Source of the DNA: Xenophilus sp003671765
GTDB lineage: Bacteria; Pseudomonadota; Gammaproteobacteria; Burkholderiales; Burkholderiaceae_C
Assembly: GCA_051414805.1 (NCBI GenBank)
Contig: CP166702.1
Coordinates: 4,774,001 to 4,838,000 of the forward strand
Reading direction: 5' to 3'
Length of the DNA: 64,000 nucleotides
Shown here piece by piece: positions 42,410 to 50,914 of this stretch. The notes under the pieces are model-generated. The model saw only the letters and a list, made by a program, of their open reading frames with translations. It was not told the origin of the DNA and did no database searches. The position numbers were made by a program, and so were the translations under genes. Within the stretch, counting starts at the first letter, position 1. Every line of letters starts with the position of its first letter.

Positions 42410-42958
42410 ATGCGCATCCTCGGCATCGATCCCGGCCTGCAGACCACCGGCTTCGGCGTGGTGGACGTGGACGGCCACGCGCTGCGTTACGTGGCCAGCG
42501 GCACCATCAGCACGAAGCACATGGCCAAGGGCGAACTGGCATCGCGGCTGAAGGTGCTGTTCGACGGCATCGGCGAGCTGGCGCAGCGCTACCAGCCCGA
42601 TGCGGCAGCGGTGGAGATCGTGTTCGTCAACGTCAATCCGCAGTCGACGCTGCTGCTGGGCCAGGCGCGCGGCGCCTGCCTGACGGCGCTGGTGGTCAAC
42701 GACCTGAGCGTGGCCGAATACACCGCCCTGCAGATGAAGCAGGCCGTGGCCGGCCACGGCAGCGCCGCCAAGGCGCAGGTGCAGGAGATGGTGCGCCGCC
42801 TGCTCGACCTGCCGGGGGTGCCCGGCGCCGACGCGGCCGACGCGCTGGGCCTGGCGATCACCCATGCACAGGTCGGGCGCACGCTCGCGCGCCTCGGCCA
42901 TGCCGCCACGCTGGAGCGCCGCACCACGGGCGCCTACCGCCAGGGCCGGATGCGCTGA
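42410..42958 (+). CDS. ruvC: Holliday junction resolvase RuvC
   Basis: A 182-residue RNase H-fold endonuclease that cuts Holliday junctions. The acidic active-site residues are seen in ILGIDPGLQTTG (Asp7), AVEIVFVNVNPQST (Glu) and the C-terminal PGADAADALGLAITHAQ (two Asp). Start MRILGIDPG at 42410, fixed by family length; the longer frame runs into the repeat. The ATG lies directly after a family A repeat and lacks a clear ribosome site. ruvA is not here, and ruvB is 38 kb away. Confidence 0.96.
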   Translation: MRILGIDPGLQTTGFGVVDVDGHALRYVASGTISTKHMAKGELASRLKVLFDGIGELAQRYQPDAAAVEIVFVNVNPQSTLLLGQARGACLTALVVNDLSVAEYTALQMKQAVAGHGSAAKAQVQEMVRRLLDLPGVPGADAADALGLAITHAQVGRTLARLGHAATLERRTTGAYRQGRMR

Positions 42959-42976
42959 GCGCGCAACGCCGGGGCG

Positions 42977-43909
42977 CTACTGCAGCGCCGTGGCCGCGTC
43001 GCTGACCCAGCTGGCCGAGCGGCCGATGCTGTCCAGCAGGTGCTGGGTGAAGGCGCGCACCTTGATGCTCGCGTGCGGCGCGGCCCGCAGCATGAAGATG
43101 CCGGTGGCCGGCTGCTTCGGCGCACCCTCGAGCGACAGCTCGACGATGCGGCCGGCGGCCAGGTCCTCGCCGATGGCCCAATTGGGCATCAGCGCGATGC
43201 CCAGGCCCTGCGCCGCGCACATGCGGCGCGAGTCGCAGTCGTCGCTCTCCAGCGCGAAGTGCGGCGGTTGGCTCCAGTCGAAGCCGTCCAGCTCGCGCCA
43301 GCCGCGGGCGTTGGTGCTGTGCTGGCGGTCGATGAGGTGGTGTCGGGCCAGGTCCTCGAAGTGCGTCGGCCGGCCGTGGCGCGCCAGGTACGAGGGCGCC
43401 GCGCCCATGATGTAGCGCTGGCTGCCGATGCGTTGGCCGACCAGGCTGCTGTCGGGTTGCGGGCCGATGCGGATCACGATGTCGAAGCGCTCGAGCACCG
43501 GGTCGACCAGGCGCTCGGTGAGTTCCAGCTCGACGCTCAGCGCCGGGTGCTTCTCGAGCAGCGACGCCAGGTGCGGTACCACATGCCGCCGCCCGAAGGC
43601 CGGCACGCAGCTCACGCGCAGCAGGCCCTGCACGCGCTGGTCGAGCGAGACCACCTCGGCGCGCGCGTCGGTCATGTCGCGCAGGATCTTCTGCGCCCGC
43701 TCCAGCAGCAGTTCGCCGGCGTCGGTCATCACCAGCGCGCGGGTGGAGCGCGTGAACAGCGGCACCTTCAGGTCCTGCTCCAGCGCATCGATCTGCCGCG
43801 CGACGGAGGACGCGACCATGCCGCGCCGGCGCGCCACGGCCGAGAAGCTGCGCGCCTGCGCGACGTCGACGAAGACAGCCAGCGATTCGGCAAAGCGGAT
43901 GGATTCCAT
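42977..43909 (-). CDS. LysR-family transcriptional regulator
   Basis: A 310-residue LTTR. The N-terminal winged helix-turn-helix (FAESLAVFVDVAQARSFSAVARRRGMVASSVARQIDALE) is followed by a periplasmic-binding-like effector domain (LRVSCVPAFGRRHVVPHLASLLEKHP, GAAPSYLARHGRP). It is divergent from the Bug receptor and maleylacetate reductase genes and likely controls them; an inverted repeat TTCTTT-N11-AAAGAA lies in the 99-bp gap. The effector is unknown. Start MESIRFAE at 43909; upstream extension is false. Confidence 0.92.
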   Translation of the reverse strand: MESIRFAESLAVFVDVAQARSFSAVARRRGMVASSVARQIDALEQDLKVPLFTRSTRALVMTDAGELLLERAQKILRDMTDARAEVVSLDQRVQGLLRVSCVPAFGRRHVVPHLASLLEKHPALSVELELTERLVDPVLERFDIVIRIGPQPDSSLVGQRIGSQRYIMGAAPSYLARHGRPTHFEDLARHHLIDRQHSTNARGWRELDGFDWSQPPHFALESDDCDSRRMCAAQGLGIALMPNWAIGEDLAAGRIVELSLEGAPKQPATGIFMLRAAPHASIKVRAFTQHLLDSIGRSASWVSDAATALQ

Positions 43910-43949
43910 TTGTGCAGCTCCCGCAAAGGCGTTTGGCGTTGGGGGCGAG

Positions 43950-43972
43950 TTCTTTTCGTCCGCCGCAAAGAA
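43950..43972. promoter_or_regulatory. Candidate LysR-type operator
   Basis: TTCTTT-N11-AAAGAA is a perfect six-base inverted repeat with 11 bases between, the T-N11-A architecture of LTTR sites. It lies in the divergent gap, 41 bp from the regulator start and 37 bp from the receptor start. Confidence 0.6.
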
Positions 43973-44008
43973 TAGCATCCAGCCCACACCGAGACACCAG
44001 GATTCTTC

Positions 44009-45007
44009 ATGTTCGAACAAGAGACGACATCGGCCGGGATGCCCCGCCGCCACACCCTCCACTGCGCGCTGGCCCTCGGCTTCGCGCTACTGGGCGCCGG
44101 ACCGGCCCTCGCCCAGACCTACCCGTCGCGCCTCGTGACGATGGTGGTGCCCTTCGCGGCCGGCGGCACCGTCGACAAGGTGGCGCGCCAGATCCAGGAG
44201 CCGCTCGCCGCCCGGCTGGGCCAGCAGGTCATCGTCGACAACCGCGGGGGCGCGGGCGGCACCATCGGCATGGCGCTGGTGGCCAAGAGCCCGCCCGACG
44301 GCCACACCGTCGCGCTGGTGTTCGACTCCTACGCGACCGAGCAGCACATCTACCCCAAGCTGCCCTACGTCACCGCGCGCGACTTCACCGGCGTGTCGTA
44401 CGTGGCCCGCTCGCCGATGGTGCTGGTGGTGCCGGCCACTTCGCCGTACAGGGCGCTGCAAGACTACGTGACCGCTGCGAAGGGCAAGGGCGCCGTGTCG
44501 TACGCGTCCGTGGGCGCAGGCAGCTCCAACCACCTGGCGGCCGAACTCTTCCACGAGACCGCCGGCACGAGCGGTGTGCACGTGCCCTTCAAGGGCGGCG
44601 GTCCGGCGCTCACCGACCTGATGGGCGGGCACGTCGACTCGATGATCGCCAGCCTGCCGCTGGTGCTGCCGCAGGTGCAGAGCGGCAAGCTGCGCGCGCT
44701 GGCCGTCACCTCGCCGGGCCGCAACGCCGCCCTGCCCGAGGTGCCGGCGGTGGCCGAGCGCTACAAGGGCTTCGAGGTCTATTCCTGGGTCGGCATGGTG
44801 GCGCCCGCCAAGGTGCCGGCCGTCGCGCTCGACCGGCTGGCGGCCGACATGGGCGCCGTGCTGCGCCAGCCCGAGGTCGCGAAGCGCCTGGGCGATGGCG
44901 GTTTCGAGGTCGTGGCCGGCGACCGCGAGGCAATGAACCGCCTGATCAAAAGCGAGAGCGAGCGCTGGGGCCGCCTCATCAAGAGCCGCGGGATCGTCGC
45001 CGAATGA
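44009..45007 (+). CDS. Bug/TctC-type tripartite tricarboxylate substrate-binding protein
   Basis: A 332-residue periplasmic solute receptor. A signal peptide covers about residues 1-36 (HTLHCALALGFALLGAGPALA, then QTYPSR). The Bug family hallmarks follow: VVPFAAGGTVDKVARQ, VIVDNRGGAGGTIG, VPFKGGGPALTDLMGGHVD and MVAPAKVPA. Such receptors, very numerous in betaproteobacteria, feed carboxylates to TctAB transporters or act as sensors; no tctAB is seen here. An internal start at residue 11 (MPRRH) is also plausible. It overlaps the reductase gene by four bases, suggesting an aromatic-acid-derived ligand. Confidence 0.92.
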   Translation: MFEQETTSAGMPRRHTLHCALALGFALLGAGPALAQTYPSRLVTMVVPFAAGGTVDKVARQIQEPLAARLGQQVIVDNRGGAGGTIGMALVAKSPPDGHTVALVFDSYATEQHIYPKLPYVTARDFTGVSYVARSPMVLVVPATSPYRALQDYVTAAKGKGAVSYASVGAGSSNHLAAELFHETAGTSGVHVPFKGGGPALTDLMGGHVDSMIASLPLVLPQVQSGKLRALAVTSPGRNAALPEVPAVAERYKGFEVYSWVGMVAPAKVPAVALDRLAADMGAVLRQPEVAKRLGDGGFEVVAGDREAMNRLIKSESERWGRLIKSRGIVAE

Positions 45008-46068
45008 CGACGCCCTTCGTCTTCGAGAGCCGCGCGCAGCGCGTCATCTTCGGCACCGGGGCCCTGGCCCGTATCGCCGAAGAGCTCGACGCCCTGGGCA
45101 TGCGCCGGGCGCTGATCCTGTGCACCCCGCCGCAGCGCGAACAGGCGGAGCGGCTGGCCGCGCAGCTGGGCGAGCGGGCCGCGGGCGTCTTCGCCGGCGC
45201 GGTGATGCACGTGCCGATGGAGGTCGCCCGCGAAGCGCGCGCCGTGGCGCTGCGGCTGGACGCCGATTGCGCGGTGGCCCTGGGCGGCGGCTCCACCATC
45301 GGGCTGGGCAAGGCCATCGCGCTCGATTCGGGGCTGCCGATCCTGGCCGTGCCCACCACCTATGCGGGCTCGGAGATGACGCCCATCTACGGCGTGACCC
45401 ACAACGGCCTCAAGCACACCGGGAAGGACACGCGCGTGATGCCGCGCACCGTGATCTACGACCCGGACCTGACGATCGGGCTGCCCGTGGGTCTGTCGGT
45501 GGTGAGCGGCATCAACGCCCTGGCGCATGCGGCCGAGGGCCTGTACGCGATCGACGGCAACCCGGTCATGCGACTGCTGGCCGAGGAAGGCATTGCGGCG
45601 CTGGGTCGGGCGCTGCCGGCGATCCATGCGGATCCGGCCGATGGCCAGGCCCGGGCCGACGCGCTCTACGGCGCCTGGCTGTGCGGGCAGGTACTGGGCG
45701 GCGTCGGCATGGCGCTGCACCACAAGCTGTGCCACACGCTGGGCGGCAGCTTCAACCTGCCGCATGCCGAGACCCACACCGTCGTGCTGCCCCACGCGCT
45801 GGCCTACAACGCCGGCGCTGCCCCCGACGCGATGCAGCGCATCGCGCGCGCGCTGGGCGCGGACGACGCACCGCGCGCGGTCCACGAGCTGGCACGCGAC
45901 AACGGCGCGCCGGTGGCGCTCAAGGACATCGGGATGCGCGAGCAGGACCTGGACCGGGCCTGCGCGCTGGCGATGGAGAACCAGTACCCCAACCCGCGGC
46001 CGCTGGAAGCGCAGGCGCTCAGGCAACTGCTGCAGGACGCCTTCGACGGCCGCCCGCCGCGCGCCTGA
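45004..46068 (+). CDS. Maleylacetate reductase (iron-containing alcohol dehydrogenase family)
   Basis: A 354-residue dehydrogenase. The NAD-binding part has ALGGGSTIGLGKAIALD and AVPTTYAGSEMTPIYGVT, the latter typical of maleylacetate reductases; metal-ligand regions are INALAHAAEGLY and LHHKLCHTLGGSFNLPHAETH. The enzyme reduces maleylacetate to 3-oxoadipate at the end of hydroxyquinol, resorcinol or chlorocatechol breakdown. No ring-cleavage dioxygenase is present nearby, so the upstream steps must be coded elsewhere. Co-transcribed with the Bug receptor and probably governed by the divergent LysR protein. Confidence 0.92.
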   Translation: MTTPFVFESRAQRVIFGTGALARIAEELDALGMRRALILCTPPQREQAERLAAQLGERAAGVFAGAVMHVPMEVAREARAVALRLDADCAVALGGGSTIGLGKAIALDSGLPILAVPTTYAGSEMTPIYGVTHNGLKHTGKDTRVMPRTVIYDPDLTIGLPVGLSVVSGINALAHAAEGLYAIDGNPVMRLLAEEGIAALGRALPAIHADPADGQARADALYGAWLCGQVLGGVGMALHHKLCHTLGGSFNLPHAETHTVVLPHALAYNAGAAPDAMQRIARALGADDAPRAVHELARDNGAPVALKDIGMREQDLDRACALAMENQYPNPRPLEAQALRQLLQDAFDGRPPRA

Positions 46069-46071
46069 GGC

Positions 46072-46248
46072 TCAGGCCACCCGCTCGGCGATCAACACGG
46101 CGAAGAAGCCCAGCGCCGCCAGCAAGGTCCACTTGAGCACGATCCAGCCGATGCGCCGGTACTTGACCTGCCCGGTGCCGGCATAGAAAGCGAAGCACAC
46201 GCCCGCCACCAGCAGGAGCAGCAGCATGGCCCAGCGAAACAGCAGCAT
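46072..46248 (-). CDS. Small two-helix membrane protein of unknown function
   Basis: A 58-residue protein composed of two membrane helices (LLFRWAMLLLLLVAGVCFAFYAG and RIGWIVLKWTLLAALGFFAVLI) joined by a short basic turn (TGQVKYR). It follows lpxC by 26 bases on the same strand, so it may be the last gene of that transcript. It ends three bases from the convergent reductase stop. I do not recognise the family; the composition and tight placement make it likely real. Confidence 0.65.
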   Translation of the reverse strand: MLLFRWAMLLLLLVAGVCFAFYAGTGQVKYRRIGWIVLKWTLLAALGFFAVLIAERVA

Positions 46249-46274
46249 GTGCGGAAAACGGCCGGTGCGCGTCG

Positions 46275-47198
46275 CTACCAGGCGCGCGCCACCTCGTTGA
46301 AGCCCTGCGGCGCGGCGCGCTCGTTCTCGAAGGTCACGAGCTGATAGGCGTCGGGCTGCGCGAGCAGCGCGCGCAGCAGCTTGTTGTTGAGCGCATGGCC
46401 CGAGCGGAAGGCGCTGTACGCCGCCAGCAGGGGATGGCCGACGATGTAGAGGTCGCCCATCGCGTCGAGGATCTTGTGCTTGACGAACTCGTCGTCGTAG
46501 CGCAGGCCGCCGGCATTGAGCACCTTGGTGTCGTCCATGACGATCGCGTTGTCGAGCCCGCCGCCCAGTGCCAGGCCCTTGCTGCGCATGTACTCGACCT
46601 CCTTGGTGAAGCCGAAGGTACGCGCGCGTGCGATGTCGCGGTTGTACTGGCCGCTGCCGAGGTCGAATTCGAAGCGCTGGCCGGTGGAGTTGACGACGCG
46701 GTGGTCGAAGTCGATCTGGAAGCCCAGCTTGAAGCCGTGGTACGGGTCCAGCCGCGCCCACTTCTCGTTGGCGCCCTCGCCTTCGCGCACCTCGACGGGT
46801 TTGGTCACCTTCAGGAAGCGGCGCGGTGCCTTCTGCAGTTCGACGCCCGCGCTCTGCAGCAGGAACACGAAGGAGGCGGCCGAACCGTCGAGGATGGGCA
46901 CCTCGTCGGCCGTGATGTCGATGTACAGGTTGTCGATGCCGATGCCGGCGCAGGCCGACATGATGTGCTCCACGGTCTGCACCTTGGCGCCGCCGTTGGA
47001 GACCGTCGAGGCCAGGCGCGTGTCCGTCACCGCCTCGGCGTTCATCGGGATCTCGACCGGCTCGGGCAGGTCGACGCGCCGGAACACGATGCCCGTGTCC
47101 GCCGGCGCCGGCCGCAGCGTCAGCTCCACCCGCTGGCCGCTGTGCAGCCCCACGCCCACGGCGCGGCTGATCGACTTGAGGGTTCTCTGTTGCAGCAC
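46275..47198 (-). CDS. lpxC: UDP-3-O-acyl-N-acetylglucosamine deacetylase LpxC
   Basis: A 307-residue zinc deacetylase, the first committed step of lipid A synthesis. Zinc ligands are seen in TVEHIMSA (His78) and KHKILDAMGD (His and Asp); the catalytic histidine lies in SGHALNN. The start is GTG at 47198 (MLQQRTLKSI), giving the normal family length; the frame upstream of it is spurious. TAAAAT lies seven bases before the GTG, so it may have its own leaderless promoter after ftsZ. It ends the dcw cluster, as in E. coli. Confidence 0.97.
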   Translation of the reverse strand: MLQQRTLKSISRAVGVGLHSGQRVELTLRPAPADTGIVFRRVDLPEPVEIPMNAEAVTDTRLASTVSNGGAKVQTVEHIMSACAGIGIDNLYIDITADEVPILDGSAASFVFLLQSAGVELQKAPRRFLKVTKPVEVREGEGANEKWARLDPYHGFKLGFQIDFDHRVVNSTGQRFEFDLGSGQYNRDIARARTFGFTKEVEYMRSKGLALGGGLDNAIVMDDTKVLNAGGLRYDDEFVKHKILDAMGDLYIVGHPLLAAYSAFRSGHALNNKLLRALLAQPDAYQLVTFENERAAPQGFNEVARAW

Positions 47199-47205
47199 GC
47201 CGGCG

Positions 47206-47211
47206 ATTTTA
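47206..47211 (-). promoter_or_regulatory. Candidate leaderless promoter of lpxC (-10 TAAAAT)
   Basis: TAAAAT on the minus strand is followed by CGCCGGC and the GTG start. No ribosome site is visible. Confidence 0.42.
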
Positions 47212-47287
47212 GGTTCGCCCGCCGTACGGCGCCCCATCGCCCTGCCTATCGCCGCTATTGCCATAAGCTCAATACGGACTCCCGTAC

Positions 47288-47376
47288 GCGAAGAGCGCGA
47301 AGGTCCCGCGAAGGACGCGAAAAAGACATCTGTTTTCGCGTCCTTCGCGCACCCTTCGCGGCTTTCGCGTCCGGCT
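47288..47376. repeat. Long palindromic element between ftsZ and lpxC
   Basis: A perfect 16-bp inverted repeat (GCGAAGGACGCGAAAA at 47308-47323 and TTTTCGCGTCCTTCGC at 47333-47348) has a nine-base loop. It is flanked on both sides by further GCGAAG and CTTCGCG units. It may act as ftsZ terminator or an mRNA-stabilising hairpin. Confidence 0.85.
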
Positions 47377-47384
47377 GTCCGATT

Positions 47385-48602
47385 TCAGTCTGCCTGCCTA
47401 CGCAGGAACGCGGGGATCTCGAAATCGTCCATCCCGCCCGACGACAGCGCATTGACCTTGGCCGATGCGTTGACGCGGTTGGGGTGCGAGGACCACACGT
47501 CCGGCTTGCCCACGCGCTGGTAGGTCGGGATCGAGGCCGGGTCGACCATGTTCACGCCCACGCCGCCGATGTTCGGCACGTAGCCGTGGGTGCCCGTGGC
47601 CATGGCCGGCTCGTAGGTCGGCACCACCGTGAGGTTGGACTTGGGGCGCGACAGGCCGGTGGCGACCACGGTCACGCGCATCTCGTCGCCCAGCGACTCA
47701 TCGTAGGCGGCGCCGTAGATCACGTGCGCGTCGGGCGAGGCGTAGGCGCGGATGGTGTTCATCGCCAGCTTCGATTCCGACAGCTTGAGCGAGCCCTTCG
47801 ACGCCGTGACCAGCACCAGCACGCCCTTGGCGCCCGACAGGTCGATGCCTTCGAGCAGCGGGCAGGCGACGGCCTGTTCCGAGGCGATGCGTGCACGGTC
47901 CGGGCCGCTGGCCGAGGCCGTCCCCATCATGGCCTTGCCGGGCTCGCCCATCACGGTGCGCACGTCCTCGAAGTCGACGTTGACGTGGCCGTACTCGTTG
48001 ATGATCTCGGCGATGCCGCCGACGGCGTTCTTCAGCACGTCGTTGGCGTGACCGAAAGCCTCTTCCTGCGTCACGTCGTCGCCCAGCACGTCGAGCAGCT
48101 TCTCGTTGAGGATGACGATCAGCGAATCGACGTTCGCCTCGAGCTCGGACAGGCCCTGCTCGGCATTGGTCATGCGCTTGCCGCCTTCCCAGTCGAAGGG
48201 CTTGGTCACCACGCCGACGGTCAGGATGCCCATTTCCTTGGCCACGCGCGCGATCACGGGGGCCGCGCCGGTGCCGGTGCCGCCGCCCATGCCGGCGGTG
48301 ATGAAGAGCATGTGCGCGCCTTCGATCGCTTGGCGAATGTCGTCCACCGCCACCTCGGCCGATTCACGGCCGATCTGCGGCTTGCTGCCTGCGCCGCGGC
48401 CGGTGAGGCCGAGCTGGATCGTCTTGTGCGAGTGGCCGCGGTTGAGCGCCTGCGCGTCGGTGTTGGCGCAGATGAATTCCACGCCCTGGACACCGCGCTG
48501 CATCATGTGAGCGACGGCATTGCCGCCGCCGCCGCCGACACCGATCACCTTGATCTGCGTGCCCTGGTTGAATTCTTCGACTTCGATCATTTCGATGGCC
48601 AT
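47385..48602 (-). CDS. ftsZ: Cell division GTPase FtsZ
   Basis: A 405-residue tubulin homologue that forms the division ring. Visible are VIGVGGGGGNAVAHMM, the tubulin signature GGGTGTGAAPVIA, the T7 synergy loop region (NVDFEDVRTVM) and the conserved C-terminal peptide DDFEIPAFLRRQAD, which binds FtsA and other partners. A strong AAGGAG lies upstream of the ATG. It is the last division gene of the dcw run; the 176-bp gap before it may hold an own promoter, but no clear -35/-10 pair was found. Confidence 0.98.
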   Translation of the reverse strand: MAIEMIEVEEFNQGTQIKVIGVGGGGGNAVAHMMQRGVQGVEFICANTDAQALNRGHSHKTIQLGLTGRGAGSKPQIGRESAEVAVDDIRQAIEGAHMLFITAGMGGGTGTGAAPVIARVAKEMGILTVGVVTKPFDWEGGKRMTNAEQGLSELEANVDSLIVILNEKLLDVLGDDVTQEEAFGHANDVLKNAVGGIAEIINEYGHVNVDFEDVRTVMGEPGKAMMGTASASGPDRARIASEQAVACPLLEGIDLSGAKGVLVLVTASKGSLKLSESKLAMNTIRAYASPDAHVIYGAAYDESLGDEMRVTVVATGLSRPKSNLTVVPTYEPAMATGTHGYVPNIGGVGVNMVDPASIPTYQRVGKPDVWSSHPNRVNASAKVNALSSGGMDDFEIPAFLRRQAD

Positions 48603-48778
48603 CTTTAACTCCTTGAATCCTTGCAGTTGCCGTGTTTGAGAGAGAACTGTTCTATTGCTTCGCTGATGTCTGACCGGGTGTGAACGCCGCGGGCGTCAGC
48701 GTGGTGGACCGGTTCGCCGCCATCGCTCGTTGAAATGTCGAGGTGGGCCGGTGTGCAGGTGGGCGTAGGCTTTCATTT

Positions 48779-50008
48779 TTAGAAATTTCCTACGATGAAG
48801 TCCTTGAAGCGGCCGAAGGCCGTCTTCACCGAACCGTTCTTCTGCGCCACCTTGTAGCCGCGCATGCGCGCAAAGCGTGCTTCCTCGAGCAGACCCATGA
48901 CTGTCGCCGCTCGGGGCTGGGCCACCATGTCGGACAAGGCGCTCGAATACTTCGGGATGCCCCGGCGCACGGGCTTGAGGAAGATGTCCTCGCCCAGCTC
49001 GACCATGCCCGGCATGACGGCACTCCCGCCCGTGAGCACCACGCCCGACGAGAGCACCTCTTCGTAGCCCGACTCGCGCACGACCTGCTGCACCAGCGAG
49101 AAGATCTCCTCGATGCGCGGCTCGATCACGCCCGCCAGGGCCTGCTTGCTCAGCATGCGTGGGCCGCGGTCGCCCAGGCCGGGCACCTCGACCTGCGTGT
49201 CGGGATCGGCCAGCAGCTGCTTGGCGTAGCCGTTCTCGACCTTGATGTCCTCGGCGTCCTTGGTCGGCGTGCGCAGCGCCATGGCAATGTCGCTGGTGAT
49301 CAGGTCGCCGGCGATCGGGATCACCGCCGTGTGGCGGATCGCGCCGTTGGTGAAGATGGCCACGTCGGTGGTGCCGGCGCCGATGTCCACCAGCACCACG
49401 CCCAGCTCGCGCTCGTCCTCGGTCAGCACCGCCTGGCTGGAAGCGAGCGGGTTGAGCATGAGCTGGTCCACCTCCAGCCCGCAGCGGCGCACGCACTTGA
49501 TGATGTTCTCGGCCGCGCTCTGCGCGCCGGTGACGATGTGCACCTTGGCTTCCAGGCGCATGCCGCTCATGCCGATCGGCTCCTTGACGTCCTGGCCGTC
49601 GATCACGAACTCCTGGGGCTCCACCAGCAGCAGGCGCTGGTCGCTGGAGATGTTGATGGCGCGCGCCGTCTCCACCACGCGGGCCACGTCGGCGGTGGTG
49701 ACTTCCTTGTCCTTCACCGCGACCATGCCGCTGGAGTTGATGCCGCGGATGTGGCTGCCGGTGATGCCGGTGTAGACGCGGCCGATCTTGCAGTCGGCCA
49801 TGAACTCGGCCTCCTTGAGGGCCTGCTGGATGCTCTGCACCGTGGCGTCGATGTTCACCACCACGCCGCGCTTGAGGCCGTTGGAGGGCGCCACGCCCAG
49901 GCCGGCCAGCTTCAGCTCGCCGTTGGGCAGCACCTCGGCCACCACGGCCATCACCTTGGCGGTGCCGATGTCGAGTCCGACAACCAGGTCTTTGTATTCT
50001 TTGGGCAT
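48779..50008 (-). CDS. ftsA: Cell division protein FtsA
   Basis: A 409-residue actin-like ATPase that tethers FtsZ to the membrane. The phosphate loop VVGLDIGTAKVMAVVAE, the second loop VVLVDIGAGTTDVAIF and adenosine motif VVLTGGSAVMPGM are present. The C-terminal amphipathic helix KTAFGRFKDFIVGNF is the membrane-targeting sequence. Located 25 bases after ftsQ. Confidence 0.97.
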   Translation of the reverse strand: MPKEYKDLVVGLDIGTAKVMAVVAEVLPNGELKLAGLGVAPSNGLKRGVVVNIDATVQSIQQALKEAEFMADCKIGRVYTGITGSHIRGINSSGMVAVKDKEVTTADVARVVETARAINISSDQRLLLVEPQEFVIDGQDVKEPIGMSGMRLEAKVHIVTGAQSAAENIIKCVRRCGLEVDQLMLNPLASSQAVLTEDERELGVVLVDIGAGTTDVAIFTNGAIRHTAVIPIAGDLITSDIAMALRTPTKDAEDIKVENGYAKQLLADPDTQVEVPGLGDRGPRMLSKQALAGVIEPRIEEIFSLVQQVVRESGYEEVLSSGVVLTGGSAVMPGMVELGEDIFLKPVRRGIPKYSSALSDMVAQPRAATVMGLLEEARFARMRGYKVAQKNGSVKTAFGRFKDFIVGNF

Positions 50009-50033
50009 CGATGTGTCCTCAGGTCACTCTTCT

Positions 50034-50825
50034 CTATTTCTTCTTGGGCGCGGGGGCGCCCTCGGCGGCCACCGTCACGCCACGCAGGCGCAGCGCATAG
50101 GCATCGGCATGGCGCAGGTCGGCGCTCTCGACCGAGTCGACGCTGCGGCCGTACTGCGCCGCCACCTGCCGCACACTGCGCAGGAAGCGCTCGGTGCGCG
50201 CCTTCACCTCGTCGCTGCTGCCGCGGCCGAGTTCGATGACGGCGCCCGTCGACAGCGTGGCCTGCCAGCTGCCGCGGCTGGACAGGTCCAGCTCGTCGAG
50301 CTCCAGGTCCCTGGACTTGAACACCGGCACCAGCTCGCGGTACATGCCCAGCACGTGGCCGGCCTGGTCGTCCGGGCCCGACAGGCGCGGCAGGTCGTCG
50401 TCGGCCTCGGCGGTGTTGGCCTCGAAGACCTCGCCGTAGCTGTTGACCATGCGCGACTCGGCCTCGGTGCCCCAGTGCGCGACGGGTACGTGCTCGACCA
50501 GGGTCGCGCGCAGCTTGTTCGGGAACTCGCGTCGCACCACCGCCTTGCGCACCCAGGGCACCGACTCGAAGGCGGTGCGCGCCTTGGCCAGGTCGACGGT
50601 GAAGAAGTTGCCGGCGAGCTGCGGCGCCACGTTGGCGCGCAGGGTGATCGCGTTGTTGTGCGTCACGTCGCCGTCCACCTTCAGCCCGGCGATCGGGAAG
50701 AAGGGCTGGCGCAGCACCCACCAGGCCGCCGCGGCCAGCAGCAGCACACCGCAGGCCGCGAACATGAGCGTGGCGAGGATGTTCATGAGCTTGACATCGA
50801 AGGGGGTGGGGATGGAGTCGGCCAT
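50034..50825 (-). CDS. ftsQ: Cell division protein FtsQ
   Basis: A 263-residue single-pass division protein that links FtsBL with other divisome parts. A membrane helix (LATLMFAACGVLLLAAAAWWVL, about 17-38) is followed by a POTRA domain (FPIAGLKVDGDVTHNNAITLRANVAP) and the FtsQ beta domain (VRREFPNKLRATLVEHVPVAHWG). The C-terminus is PAPKKK. It is separated from ddlB by an 89-bp gap filled by a family B repeat, the longest break upstream of ftsA in an otherwise tight cluster. Confidence 0.95.
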   Translation of the reverse strand: MADSIPTPFDVKLMNILATLMFAACGVLLLAAAAWWVLRQPFFPIAGLKVDGDVTHNNAITLRANVAPQLAGNFFTVDLAKARTAFESVPWVRKAVVRREFPNKLRATLVEHVPVAHWGTEAESRMVNSYGEVFEANTAEADDDLPRLSGPDDQAGHVLGMYRELVPVFKSRDLELDELDLSSRGSWQATLSTGAVIELGRGSSDEVKARTERFLRSVRQVAAQYGRSVDSVESADLRHADAYALRLRGVTVAAEGAPAPKKK

Positions 50826-50828
50826 GTC

Positions 50829-50906
50829 AATGCCGCCCGGCCGCCCGAAGGCATTGACGCGCCCCCTCGGGGGGCAGCGATACGCGTAGCGATGAGCGTG
50901 GGGGCT
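50829..50906 (+). repeat. Interspersed repeat family B, copy 4
   Basis: It contains GCGCCCCCTCGGGGGGCAGC and GAGCGTGGGGGC, the same core as the copy in mpl. It lies directly after the ddlB stop and before ftsQ. Confidence 0.75.
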
Positions 50907-50914
50907 GCATCATG

